A DNA stretch of 64,000 nucleotides from Ruminococcus sp. (GCA_017411385.1 JAFQQF010000003.1:1-64000), one strand, 5' to 3'. Shown: positions 1 through 7,496, numbered from the stretch's first letter. Translations and numbers: made by a program. Notes: generated by a model from the letters alone, not told the origin.

Positions 1-720
1 ATAAAAGGGCTTAAAGAACTTGGCTTCTTTACAGTTGTAGAGGCGGCTTTAGGTGCGGATATGGTGGCTCAGGCAGAGTCTAAGGAGCTTGCAGAAAAAG
101 GCTTCCTTACAAGCTCTTGTTGCCCTGCTTTTGTTCAGTATATAGAAAAATCCTTTCCTCAGCTTAAGGAGTTCGTTTCCCATAATCTTTCACCTATGGC
201 AACATTGGCTAAATATATCAAGTTAACCGACCCTACGGCTAAAGTGGTGTTTATCGGTCCGTGTACTGCCAAAAAGGCAGAGGCACAGCTTGAATCTGTA
301 AAGCCTTATGTTGACACCGTGCTTACCTTTGAGGAGCTTCAGGCACTTTTTGATAGCCGTGATATTGATATTACTGCTCTTGAGGAAGATGTTCTTGATA
401 ATGCCTCGTACTACGGCAGAATCTTTGCTCGCAGCGGCGGACTTTCAGACGCAGTGAAGCAGGGACTTGTTGAGCAGAATATTGATTTTGAGCTTAAAGC
501 AATCCCCTGTGACGGTATAGAAGCATGCCGAACTGCTCTTCTCAGAAAGAGTAAAAATGTGCTTGACGCTAACTTTATCGAAGGTATGGCATGTGTCGGC
601 GGTTGTATCGGCGGTGCAGGGTGTCTTACTCATGGCGAAAAGAACAAATCTCAGGTTGATGAGTACGGCAAAGAAGCACTTGAGAAAACTATTGGTGATG
701 CAGTATCTTTGTTAAAATAA
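1..720 (+). CDS. [FeFe]-hydrogenase large subunit, C-terminal part (5' truncated by window edge)
   Basis: The reading frame is open from base 1, so the gene starts before the window; 239 residues are visible. They carry the three H-cluster cysteine motifs: TSSCCPAF (nt ~109-135), FIGPCTAKKAE (nt ~250-282) and EGMACVGGCIGGAG (nt ~577-620). In this family these residues hold the [4Fe-4S]-[2Fe] H-cluster where protons and H2 interconvert. The second motif reads GPC rather than the MPC of the best studied monomeric enzymes, and the third has GGAG rather than GGGxP; such changes are typical of the less characterised group B-like hydrogenases, a subgroup assignment I only infer. The ferredoxin-like N-terminus is out of view. 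No downstream gene is co-oriented closely; strong hairpins follow. Confidence 0.9.
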   Translation: MKGLKELGFFTVVEAALGADMVAQAESKELAEKGFLTSSCCPAFVQYIEKSFPQLKEFVSHNLSPMATLAKYIKLTDPTAKVVFIGPCTAKKAEAQLESVKPYVDTVLTFEELQALFDSRDIDITALEEDVLDNASYYGRIFARSGGLSDAVKQGLVEQNIDFELKAIPCDGIEACRTALLRKSKNVLDANFIEGMACVGGCIGGAGCLTHGEKNKSQVDEYGKEALEKTIGDAVSLLK

Positions 721-723
721 AAT

Positions 724-768
724 TCAAAGGTTTGCGTGAATAAAGTTTTTATGTATGTTTAGGCTCAT
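724..768 (-). pseudogene. Probable decayed holin-like type I toxin ORF
   Basis: On the minus strand a near-perfect Shine-Dalgarno (complement of 774-782, AGGAGGTGA) sits a few bases before an ATG at 766-768, but the frame is only 14 codons long and has no hydrophobic core. The start region lies in a 10-bp inverted repeat (767-776 with 801-810) that would hide it in the transcript. A hidden start behind a strong ribosome site plus an adjacent strong hairpin (816-853) is the layout of type I toxin genes. From memory the leader resembles that of the short holin-like toxin family of Firmicutes, whose normal product is a ~30-residue membrane peptide. The coding part here appears lost or replaced. 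The identification is inference. Confidence 0.35.
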
Positions 769-815
769 AGCGGTCACCTCCTACCTGAGTTCTTTTGCAT
801 TGACCGCTATTTACC

Positions 816-853
816 AAAAAGCAAGGTTACTTATCAAGTAGCCTTGCTTTTTT
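816..853. terminator. Strong bidirectional hairpin
   Basis: AAAAAGCAAGGTTACTT pairs with AAGTAGCCTTGCTTTTTT around a 3-nt loop. A-run and T-run flank the stem, so it can end transcription from either side: from the hydrogenase on plus, or as the 5' structure of the small minus-strand transcript. Confidence 0.7.
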
Positions 854-951
854 ATAGATAACTTTGCAAAAAAAGTATGAATTTCAGTGATACGGAAACA
901 AACTGTGTCCTTTAATTATAAAGTTAGTAGTAAATGAACAATAAACGGCAG

Positions 952-1090
952 ATGGTATTATTAGAATATCGTCTGCAGTTTTACTTATGTGTATTTATAT
1001 TTTAGCTATAATGGTGTCGCAAGTAAAATCTATTTATATGTATAAAAACGTCCGAACATCTTATAAACGGTAAAGATGTTCGGACTGTTT
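952..1090 (+). terminator. Two consecutive terminator-like hairpins
   Basis: The first (about 952-978) pairs GCAGATGGTATT with AATATCGTCTGC. The second (1050-1085) pairs GTCCGAACATCTT with AAGATGTTCGGAC and is followed by TGTTTT. There is no gene between them. The stretch 854-1323 holds only such hairpins and tRNA scraps. Confidence 0.5.
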
Positions 1091-1094
1091 TGCG

Positions 1095-1109
1095 TGGTGC
1101 GGGTGACAG
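1095..1109 (-). repeat. tRNA-Leu 3'-end fragment (15 bp)
   Basis: TGGTGCGGGTGACAG is identical to the 3' terminus (CCA end, discriminator, acceptor stem) of the intact minus-strand tRNA-Leu at 1324-1338. It is a direct repeat of that tRNA end 229 bp away, the kind of scar left by site-specific integration or by recombination at a tRNA. Confidence 0.55.
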
Positions 1110-1188
1110 TGGTTGTTTGTGGATGAAAACACCTACCTCGTGTGTTGCGGTGTGTTCATAGTCATAAGCATCATCGACGCGGCGGCTT

Positions 1189-1216
1189 AAAAACAGTCCA
1201 CAGGACTGTTTTTACC
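1189..1216 (+). terminator. Terminator-like hairpin
   Basis: AAAAACAGTCC pairs perfectly with GGACTGTTTTT across a three-base loop. It has an oligo-T end on plus and the mirror image on minus. Confidence 0.5.
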
Positions 1217-1253
1217 TGCAGTTTTCGCTGACGCTTAAACTTTGGCACAGCCT

Positions 1254-1271
1254 GTTCAAGTCCTGTCACCC
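1254..1271 (+). repeat. Inverted tRNA-Leu T-arm/acceptor fragment
   Basis: GTTCAAGTCCTGTCACCC is the reverse complement of 1331-1348 within the intact tRNA-Leu, so it is a piece of the T-arm and acceptor strand in opposite orientation. With the 1095 and 1952 fragments it shows repeated rearrangement at this tRNA. Confidence 0.5.
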
Positions 1272-1289
1272 TACACAAAACCATAAGAA

Positions 1290-1315
1290 AAGGGATACCT
1301 GAGAAGGTATCCCTT
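1290..1315 (-). terminator. Terminator of tRNA-Leu
   Basis: AAGGGATACC pairs with GGTATCCCTT inside a wider inverted repeat (about 1281-1325). On the minus strand it lies directly behind the tRNA 3' end and is followed by a T-rich tract. Confidence 0.6.
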
Positions 1316-1323
1316 AATTCTTA

Positions 1324-1407
1324 TGGTGCGGGTGACAGGACTTGAACCTGCACGGTGTTGCCACCAGAACCTAAATCTGGCGCGTCTGCCAATTCCGCCA
1401 CACCCGC
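1324..1407 (-). tRNA. tRNA-Leu, anticodon UAG
   Basis: Read on minus, a 7-bp acceptor stem GCGGGTG/CACCCGC closes a class II tRNA with encoded CCA. The anticodon stem CCAGA/TCTGG holds the loop TTTAGGT, giving anticodon TAG (codons CUN). A long variable arm follows, as expected for tRNA-Leu, then a GTTCAAGTC T-loop. The tRNA begins only 15 bases after the stop of the gene at 1423-1926 and lacks an obvious promoter of its own. The best promoter lies upstream of the truncated tRNA copy at 1952-1989, suggesting co-transcription with that gene. Confidence 0.95.
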
Positions 1408-1422
1408 GTATATGAACCATTT

Positions 1423-1926
1423 TTATTCAATGGCTGTTTGTTTTTGAAGTGAACGATAATAATCGTCAGGCTTTTGTGCTAAAGGTAATTTTTCTTTTAC
1501 AAATTCAGAAAAATCAGATTCGCAGATAATAACCCAAGCATAGCCGTCGTAACATAGTATCTCAAGTTGAGTGAGCGGAGTTTGAAACTGATAATCAGGA
1601 GAATCAAAGTTTTCAATTTCCCAGTGGGGAACATATTTGTTTACTTGTTCAACTTTTGTACCTAAAGGAACAGCAGACAAAACTCCACCTGTTAGAAAAT
1701 GTATATAATCATTTGATAATCTATCAGTTAGTTCTTGCCCTGAAACTAACAAAGCACTCCGGTTCCAACGGTCTTTAATTTCTTTAGGGGTGTTTTCAAG
1801 TTGAGGATAAAAGATATCGGCATTGCTGATAATCCAATCATACTTGTACTGGATATTATCAAGTGCAGAGAAAATCTCTAATAAATCAACTTTTAGATGT
1901 TTTCTTTCAATCATCCAAAAATCCAT
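1423..1926 (-). CDS. Uncharacterised ~167-aa protein caught between tRNA-Leu copies
   Basis: The frame extends upstream into a tRNA fragment, which is artefactual; I take the ATG at 1924-1926, which has an AAGGA ribosome site about 10 bases before it. The product starts MDFWMIERK, is soluble and acidic-aromatic, and has no signal peptide or membrane segment. The patterns YDWIISNADIFYP and ILCYDGYAWVIICESD are faintly reminiscent of small immunity-like DUF2691 proteins, but I cannot assign it. It lies between a 38-bp 5' tRNA-Leu fragment and the complete tRNA-Leu, so it is probably cargo of a small insertion and depends on the tRNA promoter. Confidence 0.6.
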   Translation of the reverse strand: MDFWMIERKHLKVDLLEIFSALDNIQYKYDWIISNADIFYPQLENTPKEIKDRWNRSALLVSGQELTDRLSNDYIHFLTGGVLSAVPLGTKVEQVNKYVPHWEIENFDSPDYQFQTPLTQLEILCYDGYAWVIICESDFSEFVKEKLPLAQKPDDYYRSLQKQTAIE

Positions 1927-1951
1927 AGAACCATTCCTTGTGATGTCATCA

Positions 1952-1989
1952 CCTAAATCTGGCGCGTCTGCCAATTCCGCCACACCCGC
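1952..1989 (-). pseudogene. Truncated tRNA-Leu(UAG), 5' half only
   Basis: These 38 bases match the 5' half of the intact tRNA-Leu from its first base through the anticodon loop (acceptor 5' strand, D-arm, CCAGATTTAGG). The homology then stops and unique sequence leading to the downstream gene follows. It cannot fold into a tRNA. It sits at normal distance from a good promoter, so it marks the original tRNA position before an insertion split promoter and gene. Confidence 0.8.
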
Positions 1990-2009
1990 ATATTATTTTT
2001 AGTTATTGT

Positions 2010-2038
2010 ATTATATATCTATTCGCTAAAAAAATCAA
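2010..2038 (-). promoter_or_regulatory. Sigma-A-type promoter, tRNA-Leu direction
   Basis: On minus, TTGATT (2033-2038) is separated by 17 bases from TATAAT (2010-2015). Initiation about 7 bases on would give a transcript entering the truncated tRNA at 1989, the small gene and then the intact tRNA-Leu. Confidence 0.6.
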
Positions 2039-2099
2039 GTGTATATTTGACATAATGTTAGATAAAGTTTGAATGCAGCGTTTAGCTATTTGCTCACTC

Positions 2100-2128
2100 T
2101 TGCAATGTGGGATGCTGTGGGGTATAAT
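2100..2128 (+). promoter_or_regulatory. Sigma-A-type promoter for the NusG-II/Gx operon
   Basis: TTGCAA (2100-2105), a 17-base spacer, then TATAAT (2123-2128). It points at the gene starting at 2203 and is divergent from the tRNA promoter. Confidence 0.55.
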
Positions 2129-2202
2129 ATAATGAAAAGGTGAATTGCTTTACTTTTTGTTAAAGTTGTTGTATGTTATTTTACGCGGTTTGGAGCTCAT
2201 TT

Positions 2203-2727
2203 ATGGGTAGTAAGAATTTTTTTGAAGAAAATGACTCGAATATGAAAAATCCAACGTTTGCGGTTGCTGAAGAACTTTCTGTAGCAGAAAATGCTTCTGC
2301 TGATAAGAAAGCTTTTGGAGGTTGCGAAACTTCCAAAAAGAAGTTTTTTACAAAACATGATTTTTGGGTTGTTGCATTTTTGCTGGCTGCGTTGGTGTTC
2401 AGCATATTTATGCTTGCTGCTGATAGCACCGAAGACGAGCTTGTTGCTGTTGTAAGAGTCAAGGGTAAGATTTACCGAGAAATTCCGCTTGCTCAGGTAG
2501 AGGAGCCCTATGAATTAACTATCAAAGGTGAAGAGGTTGTTGTGCTTAGGATATCTTCTGGGGGAGTTGGTTTTGTAAGCTCCGGTTGTCCGGACAAGCT
2601 TTGTGTTAACACAGGTGAGCTTATAAAATCAGGTCAATCAGCGGTTTGCTTGCCAGCCAGAGTTTCGGTTAAGCTTGTTTCTGATACTGATGGTGTTGGC
2701 AAAGCACCCGATGCTGTTGCGGGGTGA
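2203..2727 (+). CDS. NusG domain II-containing membrane-anchored protein
   Basis: 174 residues from the ATG at 2203, chosen because GGAG (2192-2195) is correctly spaced before it; an ATG at 2173 has no ribosome site. A charged cytoplasmic N-terminus precedes one membrane segment (about residues 53-75), followed by an extracytoplasmic beta-rich domain with VVRVKGKIYREIPL and the cysteine-containing block SSGCPDKLCVNTG, characteristic of stand-alone NusG-II (Pfam NusG_II) proteins. These pair with Gx-type transporters and flavin-linked redox proteins in Firmicutes; the biochemical role is unproven. The stop is 4 bases before the next start, so the two genes are translationally linked. Confidence 0.8.
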   Translation: MGSKNFFEENDSNMKNPTFAVAEELSVAENASADKKAFGGCETSKKKFFTKHDFWVVAFLLAALVFSIFMLAADSTEDELVAVVRVKGKIYREIPLAQVEEPYELTIKGEEVVVLRISSGGVGFVSSGCPDKLCVNTGELIKSGQSAVCLPARVSVKLVSDTDGVGKAPDAVAG

Positions 2728-2731
2728 TGCT

Positions 2732-3262
2732 ATGAACAGATATTTTACTGTGAAGAAAAGCGTTTTGCTTTTGTGCAGAACGGGTATACTTGCTTCTCTC
2801 GCCTTGGTTCTTTCGTTTTTTGAGAGTATGCTTCCGAGCTTGCCGTTTTTGTTGCCCGGAATGAAGCTGGGACTTTCAAACTTAGCGGTTATGCTCGCAC
2901 TTGATATGTGTCCGCTGCCGTGTGCTTTGTGTATTGTGGCGGTTAAGTCACTCTTTGCGCTTATGAGCAGGGGAGTAGTAGCTTCGGCGATGAGCCTCTT
3001 TGGCGGTTTGCTTGCTACCATAGGAATGTTTTTTATGCTGAAGTGTAAAAAATGCAGTTTTGGTTGCTTCGGCTTGGGAGTCGGTGGTGCGTTTTTGCAC
3101 AACTGCGGTCAGTTTGTTGCGGCACTTTTTCTTGCGTCTGATGCGGTGTGTGCATATTTTCCCGTGCTTGCGGTAGGTGCTCTTGTTACCGGTTCTGTGA
3201 CAGGCTTGGTCTATTATTTTGTTTTACCTGTGTTAAAAAAGCTTCCGTTGATGGGTGCTTGA
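2732..3262 (+). CDS. Gx transporter family membrane protein (heptaprenyl diphosphate synthase component I-like)
   Basis: 176 residues beginning MNRYFTVKK; GGGGTGAT just before the ATG is the ribosome site. About five hydrophobic segments and the early motif LPSLPFLLPGMKLGLSNLAVM match the Hpre_diP_synt_I/Gx transporter family, which resembles ECF transporter S components. Substrate is unknown; a role with flavin or quinone-linked electron transfer is inferred from the usual partners (NusG-II protein upstream, ApbE elsewhere in this window). Confidence 0.8.
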   Translation: MNRYFTVKKSVLLLCRTGILASLALVLSFFESMLPSLPFLLPGMKLGLSNLAVMLALDMCPLPCALCIVAVKSLFALMSRGVVASAMSLFGGLLATIGMFFMLKCKKCSFGCFGLGVGGAFLHNCGQFVAALFLASDAVCAYFPVLAVGALVTGSVTGLVYYFVLPVLKKLPLMGA

Positions 3263-3324
3263 TAATATTTTGTATTTTTAGTGTGAGTTAAGATGTTTTC
3301 TAAATACATAAATGGAGGGCGATT

Positions 3325-3780
3325 ATGAATAACAAGAAAAACAAAGCTGATTCCAAAATCAGAAAAACAGGCAGAATTCTGCTTCGCGGTATTATACTTG
3401 CGTTAATTGCCTGTGTACTGATTTTTGCGGGAATAATTGTATCCGACTACTTTTTTGCAGATAAGTCTGAGGAGGTAACTCCCGAGATTATTGCAGTAAC
3501 CGTAGCCGGTAAAGAAATTATACTGGGAGATGACAAAAAGGTGACTTTAACCGAGCTTTCTCAGTATTTGGACAATGCAAGCAGTAAGGGAGAGCTTTAC
3601 ACAGTAGCACTTATTAATGATACTGACTATCCTGCAGATGCAGAGCTTTACAATCAAATTGTAGATTTGCTTGCAAAATACGACATTATCTGCGAAAAGA
3701 TGGTGAAGGCTCCTGCCAGCCTCGATGAATATGCTCCCTCGACACAGGATGAGGCATTTATTGTATCTGTGCCTGCATAA
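3325..3780 (+). CDS. Single-pass membrane protein, ExbD/TolR-like periplasmic fold suspected
   Basis: 151 residues; GGAGG at about 3313 sets the start. A basic N-terminus precedes one membrane helix (about residues 18-46). The rest (VAGKEIILGDDKKVTLTEL, then VALINDTDYPADAELYNQIVDLLAKYDIICEKM) follows the pattern of ExbD/TolR domains, where a short strand-turn-strand leads into a helix near the C-terminus. It lacks the usual ExbB partner next door. The family call is inference. A terminator follows directly. Confidence 0.55.
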   Translation: MNNKKNKADSKIRKTGRILLRGIILALIACVLIFAGIIVSDYFFADKSEEVTPEIIAVTVAGKEIILGDDKKVTLTELSQYLDNASSKGELYTVALINDTDYPADAELYNQIVDLLAKYDIICEKMVKAPASLDEYAPSTQDEAFIVSVPA

Positions 3781-3793
3781 CGATAATAGATTT

Positions 3794-3827
3794 AAAGCAC
3801 TGCTTCTTTACGGATGCGGTGCTTTTT
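3794..3827 (+). terminator. Rho-independent terminator
   Basis: AAAGCACTGC pairs with GCGGTGCTTT, followed by TTTTT. It ends the 2.2-3.8 kb unit. Confidence 0.65.
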
Positions 3828-3883
3828 GTCATTATTCACAAAAAGGACTGCTATTATTTGGCTCCTTATGATGCGATAGAGGC

Positions 3884-3912
3884 TTGAAAAATTGTCGAAT
3901 TTAGTCTATAAT
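3884..3912 (+). promoter_or_regulatory. Sigma-A promoter for xpt
   Basis: TTGAAA (3884-3889), exactly 17 bases, TATAAT (3907-3912). The leader to the ATG at 3943 is only about 25 bases, so there is no room for a purine riboswitch, unlike many xpt genes. Confidence 0.75.
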
Positions 3913-3942
3913 TATTTATATATTTTTTCTGGAGGCAATGCT

Positions 3943-4518
3943 ATGCAGCTTCTAAAGGACAGAATTCTTAAAAATGGACAGCTGTTTCCGGGAAATATCC
4001 TAAAGGTTGACAGTTTTCTTAACCATCAGGTAGATGTGGAGCTCCTTCGTGAAATCGGCAAAGAGTTTAAGCGCATTTATTCCGATTGTGAGATAAATAA
4101 AATACTTACTATTGAAGCGTCGGGAATAGGTATTGCCTGTATTGCGGCACAGTTTTTCTCTTGTCCCGTGGTTTTTGCTAAAAAATCTAAGTCTATCAAT
4201 ATCAGCAACGATTTTTATCAGAGCGATGTCAAGAGCTACACTCACGGCAACGTAAATCATGTTATCGTTTCCAAGGATTTTATCGGAGAAGGCGACAAGG
4301 TGCTTGTTATTGATGATTTCCTTGCACATGGTTGTGCACTCAGAGGTCTTATAGACATTATCAGAGGTGCAGGTGCTGAGCTTATGGGTTGCGGCATTGT
4401 TATCGAAAAAGGTTTCCAGCACGGGGGAGATGAGCTCAGAGAAATGGGTGTGCGCGTTGAGTCACTTGCTATCGTTGAGTCAATGAATCCCGAAACAGGC
4501 GAAATTGTTTTTAGATAA
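3943..4518 (+). CDS. xpt: Xanthine phosphoribosyltransferase
   Basis: 191 residues, the usual length. The start (MQLLKDRI) is set by GGAGG at 3931-3935. It converts xanthine plus PRPP to XMP in purine salvage, in the cytoplasm. The PRPP-binding loop VLVIDDFLAHGCAL (about residues 124-137) and the N-terminal block LKVDSFLNHQVD are diagnostic for the Xpt branch of type I phosphoribosyltransferases. It lies upstream of a nucleoside ABC transporter, giving an uptake-plus-salvage neighbourhood. Confidence 0.92.
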   Translation: MQLLKDRILKNGQLFPGNILKVDSFLNHQVDVELLREIGKEFKRIYSDCEINKILTIEASGIGIACIAAQFFSCPVVFAKKSKSINISNDFYQSDVKSYTHGNVNHVIVSKDFIGEGDKVLVIDDFLAHGCALRGLIDIIRGAGAELMGCGIVIEKGFQHGGDELREMGVRVESLAIVESMNPETGEIVFR

Positions 4519-4606
4519 GCTTTGATTTTTGAATTATCCGATAATTTTAGGACAAGCCAAAAAGGTAAGCCCTATTGTTATAAATATTTTTTAGGAGGAA
4601 TTTACA

Positions 4607-5830
4607 ATGAAAAGAATTCTTTGCGCTCTTCTTGCAGTTATGATGCTGTTTGCTTTTGCAGCATGTACTACAGGTGGGGACACAGACACAACAACAGGTG
4701 CAGCAGGCACAGACACAACAGAAGTTAAGGTTGGTTTCATCTTCCTTCACGATGAAAACTCTACCTATGACAAGAACTTCATGGACGCAGCAGTTGCAGC
4801 TTGTGAGGCAATGGGCGTTGAGTATGCTCAGAAGACTCAGATTCCTGAGTCCACAGACTGCTATGATGCAGCAGTTGAGCTTATTGAGGTTGACGGCTGT
4901 AACGTAATCTTCGCTGACAGCTTCGGTCACGAGTCCTTCCTTATGCAGGCAGCAGAGGAGTACCCCGATGTACAGTTCTGCCACGCTACAGGCACACAGG
5001 CTCACACAGCAGGTCTTGCAAACTTCCACAATGCATTTGCTTCTATCTACGAGGGCAGATACCTCGCAGGTGTTGCAGCAGGTATGAAGCTTAACGAGAT
5101 GATCGCTGATGGCAAAATCACAGCAGATAAGGCTAAGATGGGTTATGTTGGCGCATTCACCTTCGCAGAGGTTATGTCCGGTTACACATCCTTCTACCTT
5201 GGTGCAAAGAGCGTTTGCCCCACAGTAACAATGGATGTTAAGTTCACAGGTTCTTGGTACGATGAAACTCTTGAGAAGGAAGCAGCTCTTGCTCTTATCA
5301 ACGGCGGTTGCGTACTTATTTCTCAGCATGCTGACTCCATGGGTGCTCCCACAGCTTGTGAGAATGCAGGCGTTCCCAACGTTTCTTACAACGGCTCCAC
5401 TGTTGCAGCTTGCCCCAACACTTTCATCGTTTCTTCCAGAATCGACTGGACTCCTTACTTCAAGTATATGATCGAGTGTGTTCAGAACGGTACAGCTATT
5501 GACACAGACTGGACCGGTACAATCGAAACTGGTTCTGTTGTTCTTACTGATGTAAACACAGCAGCTGCAGCAGAGGGTACAGTAGAGAAGCTTGAGGAAG
5601 TTAAGGCACAGCTTCTTGACGGTACTGTTAAGGTATTTAATACAGCTAACTTCACAGTTGGCGGCGAGGCAGTTACATCTTACATGGCAGATGTTGACAC
5701 TGATGCAGCATTCACACCTGACACAGAGGCAATCGTTGACGGTGTATTTGCAGAGTCTTCACTGAGAAGTGCTCCTTACTTCGACCTCAGAATCGACGGT
5801 ATCACACTTCTTGACGAGAACTACGGCTAA
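4607..5830 (+). CDS. BMP-family nucleoside-binding lipoprotein of an ABC transporter
   Basis: 407 residues behind TAGGAGGA. A lipoprotein signal peptide ends at the lipobox AFAAC (Cys about residue 20), so the protein is lipid-anchored outside the membrane. The body has BMP/PnrA features: VGFIFLHDENSTYDKNFMDA near the N-terminus, VIFADSFGHESF, and FHNAFASIYEGRYLAGVAAGMKL. The family binds purine nucleosides or related ligands and delivers them to the permeases encoded by the next three genes. Codon use (many GCA/ACA/CTT) suggests strong expression. A hairpin separates it from the ATPase gene. Confidence 0.9.
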   Translation: MKRILCALLAVMMLFAFAACTTGGDTDTTTGAAGTDTTEVKVGFIFLHDENSTYDKNFMDAAVAACEAMGVEYAQKTQIPESTDCYDAAVELIEVDGCNVIFADSFGHESFLMQAAEEYPDVQFCHATGTQAHTAGLANFHNAFASIYEGRYLAGVAAGMKLNEMIADGKITADKAKMGYVGAFTFAEVMSGYTSFYLGAKSVCPTVTMDVKFTGSWYDETLEKEAALALINGGCVLISQHADSMGAPTACENAGVPNVSYNGSTVAACPNTFIVSSRIDWTPYFKYMIECVQNGTAIDTDWTGTIETGSVVLTDVNTAAAAEGTVEKLEEVKAQLLDGTVKVFNTANFTVGGEAVTSYMADVDTDAAFTPDTEAIVDGVFAESSLRSAPYFDLRIDGITLLDENYG

Positions 5831-5849
5831 TATTTTATAAGATAACAGA

Positions 5850-5880
5850 GGCGGGGCTTCTTTGCCCCGCTTCGTTCTTA
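5850..5880 (+). terminator. Intercistronic hairpin after the binding-protein gene
   Basis: GCGGGGC pairs with GCCCCGC (5851-5857/5864-5870), followed by a T-rich TTCGTTCTTATTTT. Partial termination here would keep the binding protein in excess over its membrane partners. Confidence 0.6.
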
Positions 5881-5951
5881 TTTTCATAATTTTGAACAAA
5901 GCCTTATGCTTCATAAGTTTTTCTTCAGAATTATCGTGAGGAGGTAATCAG

Positions 5952-7496
5952 GTGACTAAACAAGCGGCTATTGAACTTCAGAATATCACCAAAACCTTTG
6001 GCAAGGTGGTTGCTAACAAAGATGTAAGTCTTACTGCATACCGCGGGGAGATTCTTTCTATTCTGGGTGAAAACGGCTCAGGAAAAACAACTCTGATGAA
6101 TATGATTTCGGGTATTTATTTCCCCGACGAAGGACAGATTTTTGTTGATGGAAAGGAAGCTGTTATTGCATCTCCCAAGGATGCTTTTTCTTACAAAATC
6201 GGTATGATTCATCAGCACTTCAAGCTGGTTGATGTTTTTACTGCGGCTGAGAATATAGTTCTTGGTATTGATGACGGCAAGTACAATCTGAAAAAGTCTA
6301 CAGAGAAAATCCGAGAGATTTGTGATAAGTTCGGTTTTGAGCTGGACCCTGAAAAGAAAATTTATACCATGTCTGTTTCAGAAAAGCAGACAGTTGAGAT
6401 TGTAAAAGTGCTTTATCGTGGTGCAGATATACTTGTTCTTGACGAGCCCACAGCAGTGCTTACTCCTCAGGAAATTCAGAAGCTTTTCGATGTGCTTCGC
6501 AGAATGAGAGAAGCGGGTAAAGCGATTATTATCATCACCCATAAGCTCAATGAGGTTATGGCACTTTCAGACAGGGTGGCTGTTCTTCGCAAGGGTGAGT
6601 ACATCGGCTCTGTGAATACTGCTGAAACCTCAGAACAGGAGCTTACCGAGATGATGGTAGGCAAGAAAATCTCCCTTAACATTGAGAGAACAGAGCCTAA
6701 AGACCCTGTGGACAGGCTGATGGTAAAGGGGCTTGAATGCACAGACAGAACAGGCATCAAGCTTCTCAGCAACGTGTCGTTTACGCTCAGAGGCGGTGAA
6801 ATCCTCGGTGTTGCAGGTATCGCAGGAAGCGGCCAGCGAGAGCTTCTGGAATCCATCGCAGGCTTGCAGAAGGTTTCCTCAGGTGAGATTACCTACATTA
6901 ATCCAAAAACAGGCAAGACAGAAAACCTAAGAGATAAAACTCCAAGACAGATTCGTGATTTGGGTGTTCGTCTTTCCTTTGTTCCTGAAGACAGACTCGG
7001 TATGGGTCTGGTTGCCAATATGGACATTACCGACAATATGATGCTGAGAAGTTATCGCAAGGGTAAAAGTTTCTTCCTTGAGCGTAAGGCTCCCAAGACT
7101 CTTGCAGAAAAGATTGTTGAGGATTTGGAGGTTGTTACTCCCAGCGTGTCAACTCCTGTCAGACAGCTCTCAGGCGGTAACATCCAGAAGGTTCTTGTAG
7201 GCCGTGAGATTGCGGCGTCTCCCAAGGTGCTTATGGTTGCGTACCCTGTACGAGGTCTTGACATCAACTCCTCCTATACCATCTACAATCTGCTCAATGA
7301 GCAGAAGGCAAAGGGTGTTGCAATTATTTTTGTGGGAGAAGACCTTGATGTTCTCACAGAGCTTTGCGACAGAATTATGGTTATCGGCTCAGGTAAGATA
7401 ACAGGAATTGTTGACGGCAGAACTGCTACCAAGGAAGAACTTGGTATTCTTATGACAAAGACTATGGATGAAAGCGAGGGAAGCGGTAATGAGTGA
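5952..7496 (+). CDS. Nucleoside ABC transporter, duplicated ATP-binding protein
   Basis: 514 residues from a GTG start placed after GAGGAGGT (5938-5945). Two ABC domains are fused, as in NupA/YufO and sugar RbsA types. Domain 1 has Walker A GENGSGKTT (about 39-47), a signature variant SVSEKQ and Walker B ILVLDEPTA. Domain 2 has the degenerate P-loop GIAGSGQRE, the signature LSGGNIQK and a Walker B region reading LMVAYPVRGLD. Domain 2 therefore lacks the catalytic Lys and Glu, as usual in this family, so hydrolysis probably rests on one site. The stop overlaps the next start by 8 bases. Confidence 0.92.
   Translation: MTKQAAIELQNITKTFGKVVANKDVSLTAYRGEILSILGENGSGKTTLMNMISGIYFPDEGQIFVDGKEAVIASPKDAFSYKIGMIHQHFKLVDVFTAAENIVLGIDDGKYNLKKSTEKIREICDKFGFELDPEKKIYTMSVSEKQTVEIVKVLYRGADILVLDEPTAVLTPQEIQKLFDVLRRMREAGKAIIIITHKLNEVMALSDRVAVLRKGEYIGSVNTAETSEQELTEMMVGKKISLNIERTEPKDPVDRLMVKGLECTDRTGIKLLSNVSFTLRGGEILGVAGIAGSGQRELLESIAGLQKVSSGEITYINPKTGKTENLRDKTPRQIRDLGVRLSFVPEDRLGMGLVANMDITDNMMLRSYRKGKSFFLERKAPKTLAEKIVEDLEVVTPSVSTPVRQLSGGNIQKVLVGREIAASPKVLMVAYPVRGLDINSSYTIYNLLNEQKAKGVAIIFVGEDLDVLTELCDRIMVIGSGKITGIVDGRTATKEELGILMTKTMDESEGSGNE

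Noticed and set aside
1927..1983. N-terminal extension MAELADAPDLG of the minus-strand gene at 1423
   Set aside because: It is the translation of a tRNA-Leu 5' fragment, a common annotation artefact. The ATG at 1926 has its own ribosome site.
3843..3942. Purine riboswitch upstream of xpt
   Set aside because: The promoter is only about 30 bases before the start codon and none of the conserved purine-aptamer elements are present.
4547..5329. Long Cys-rich minus-strand frame opposite the BMP lipoprotein gene, and similar long antisense frames in the giant gene
   Set aside because: They are produced by the strong codon bias of the real genes (GCA/ACA repeats read backward) and have no ribosome sites.
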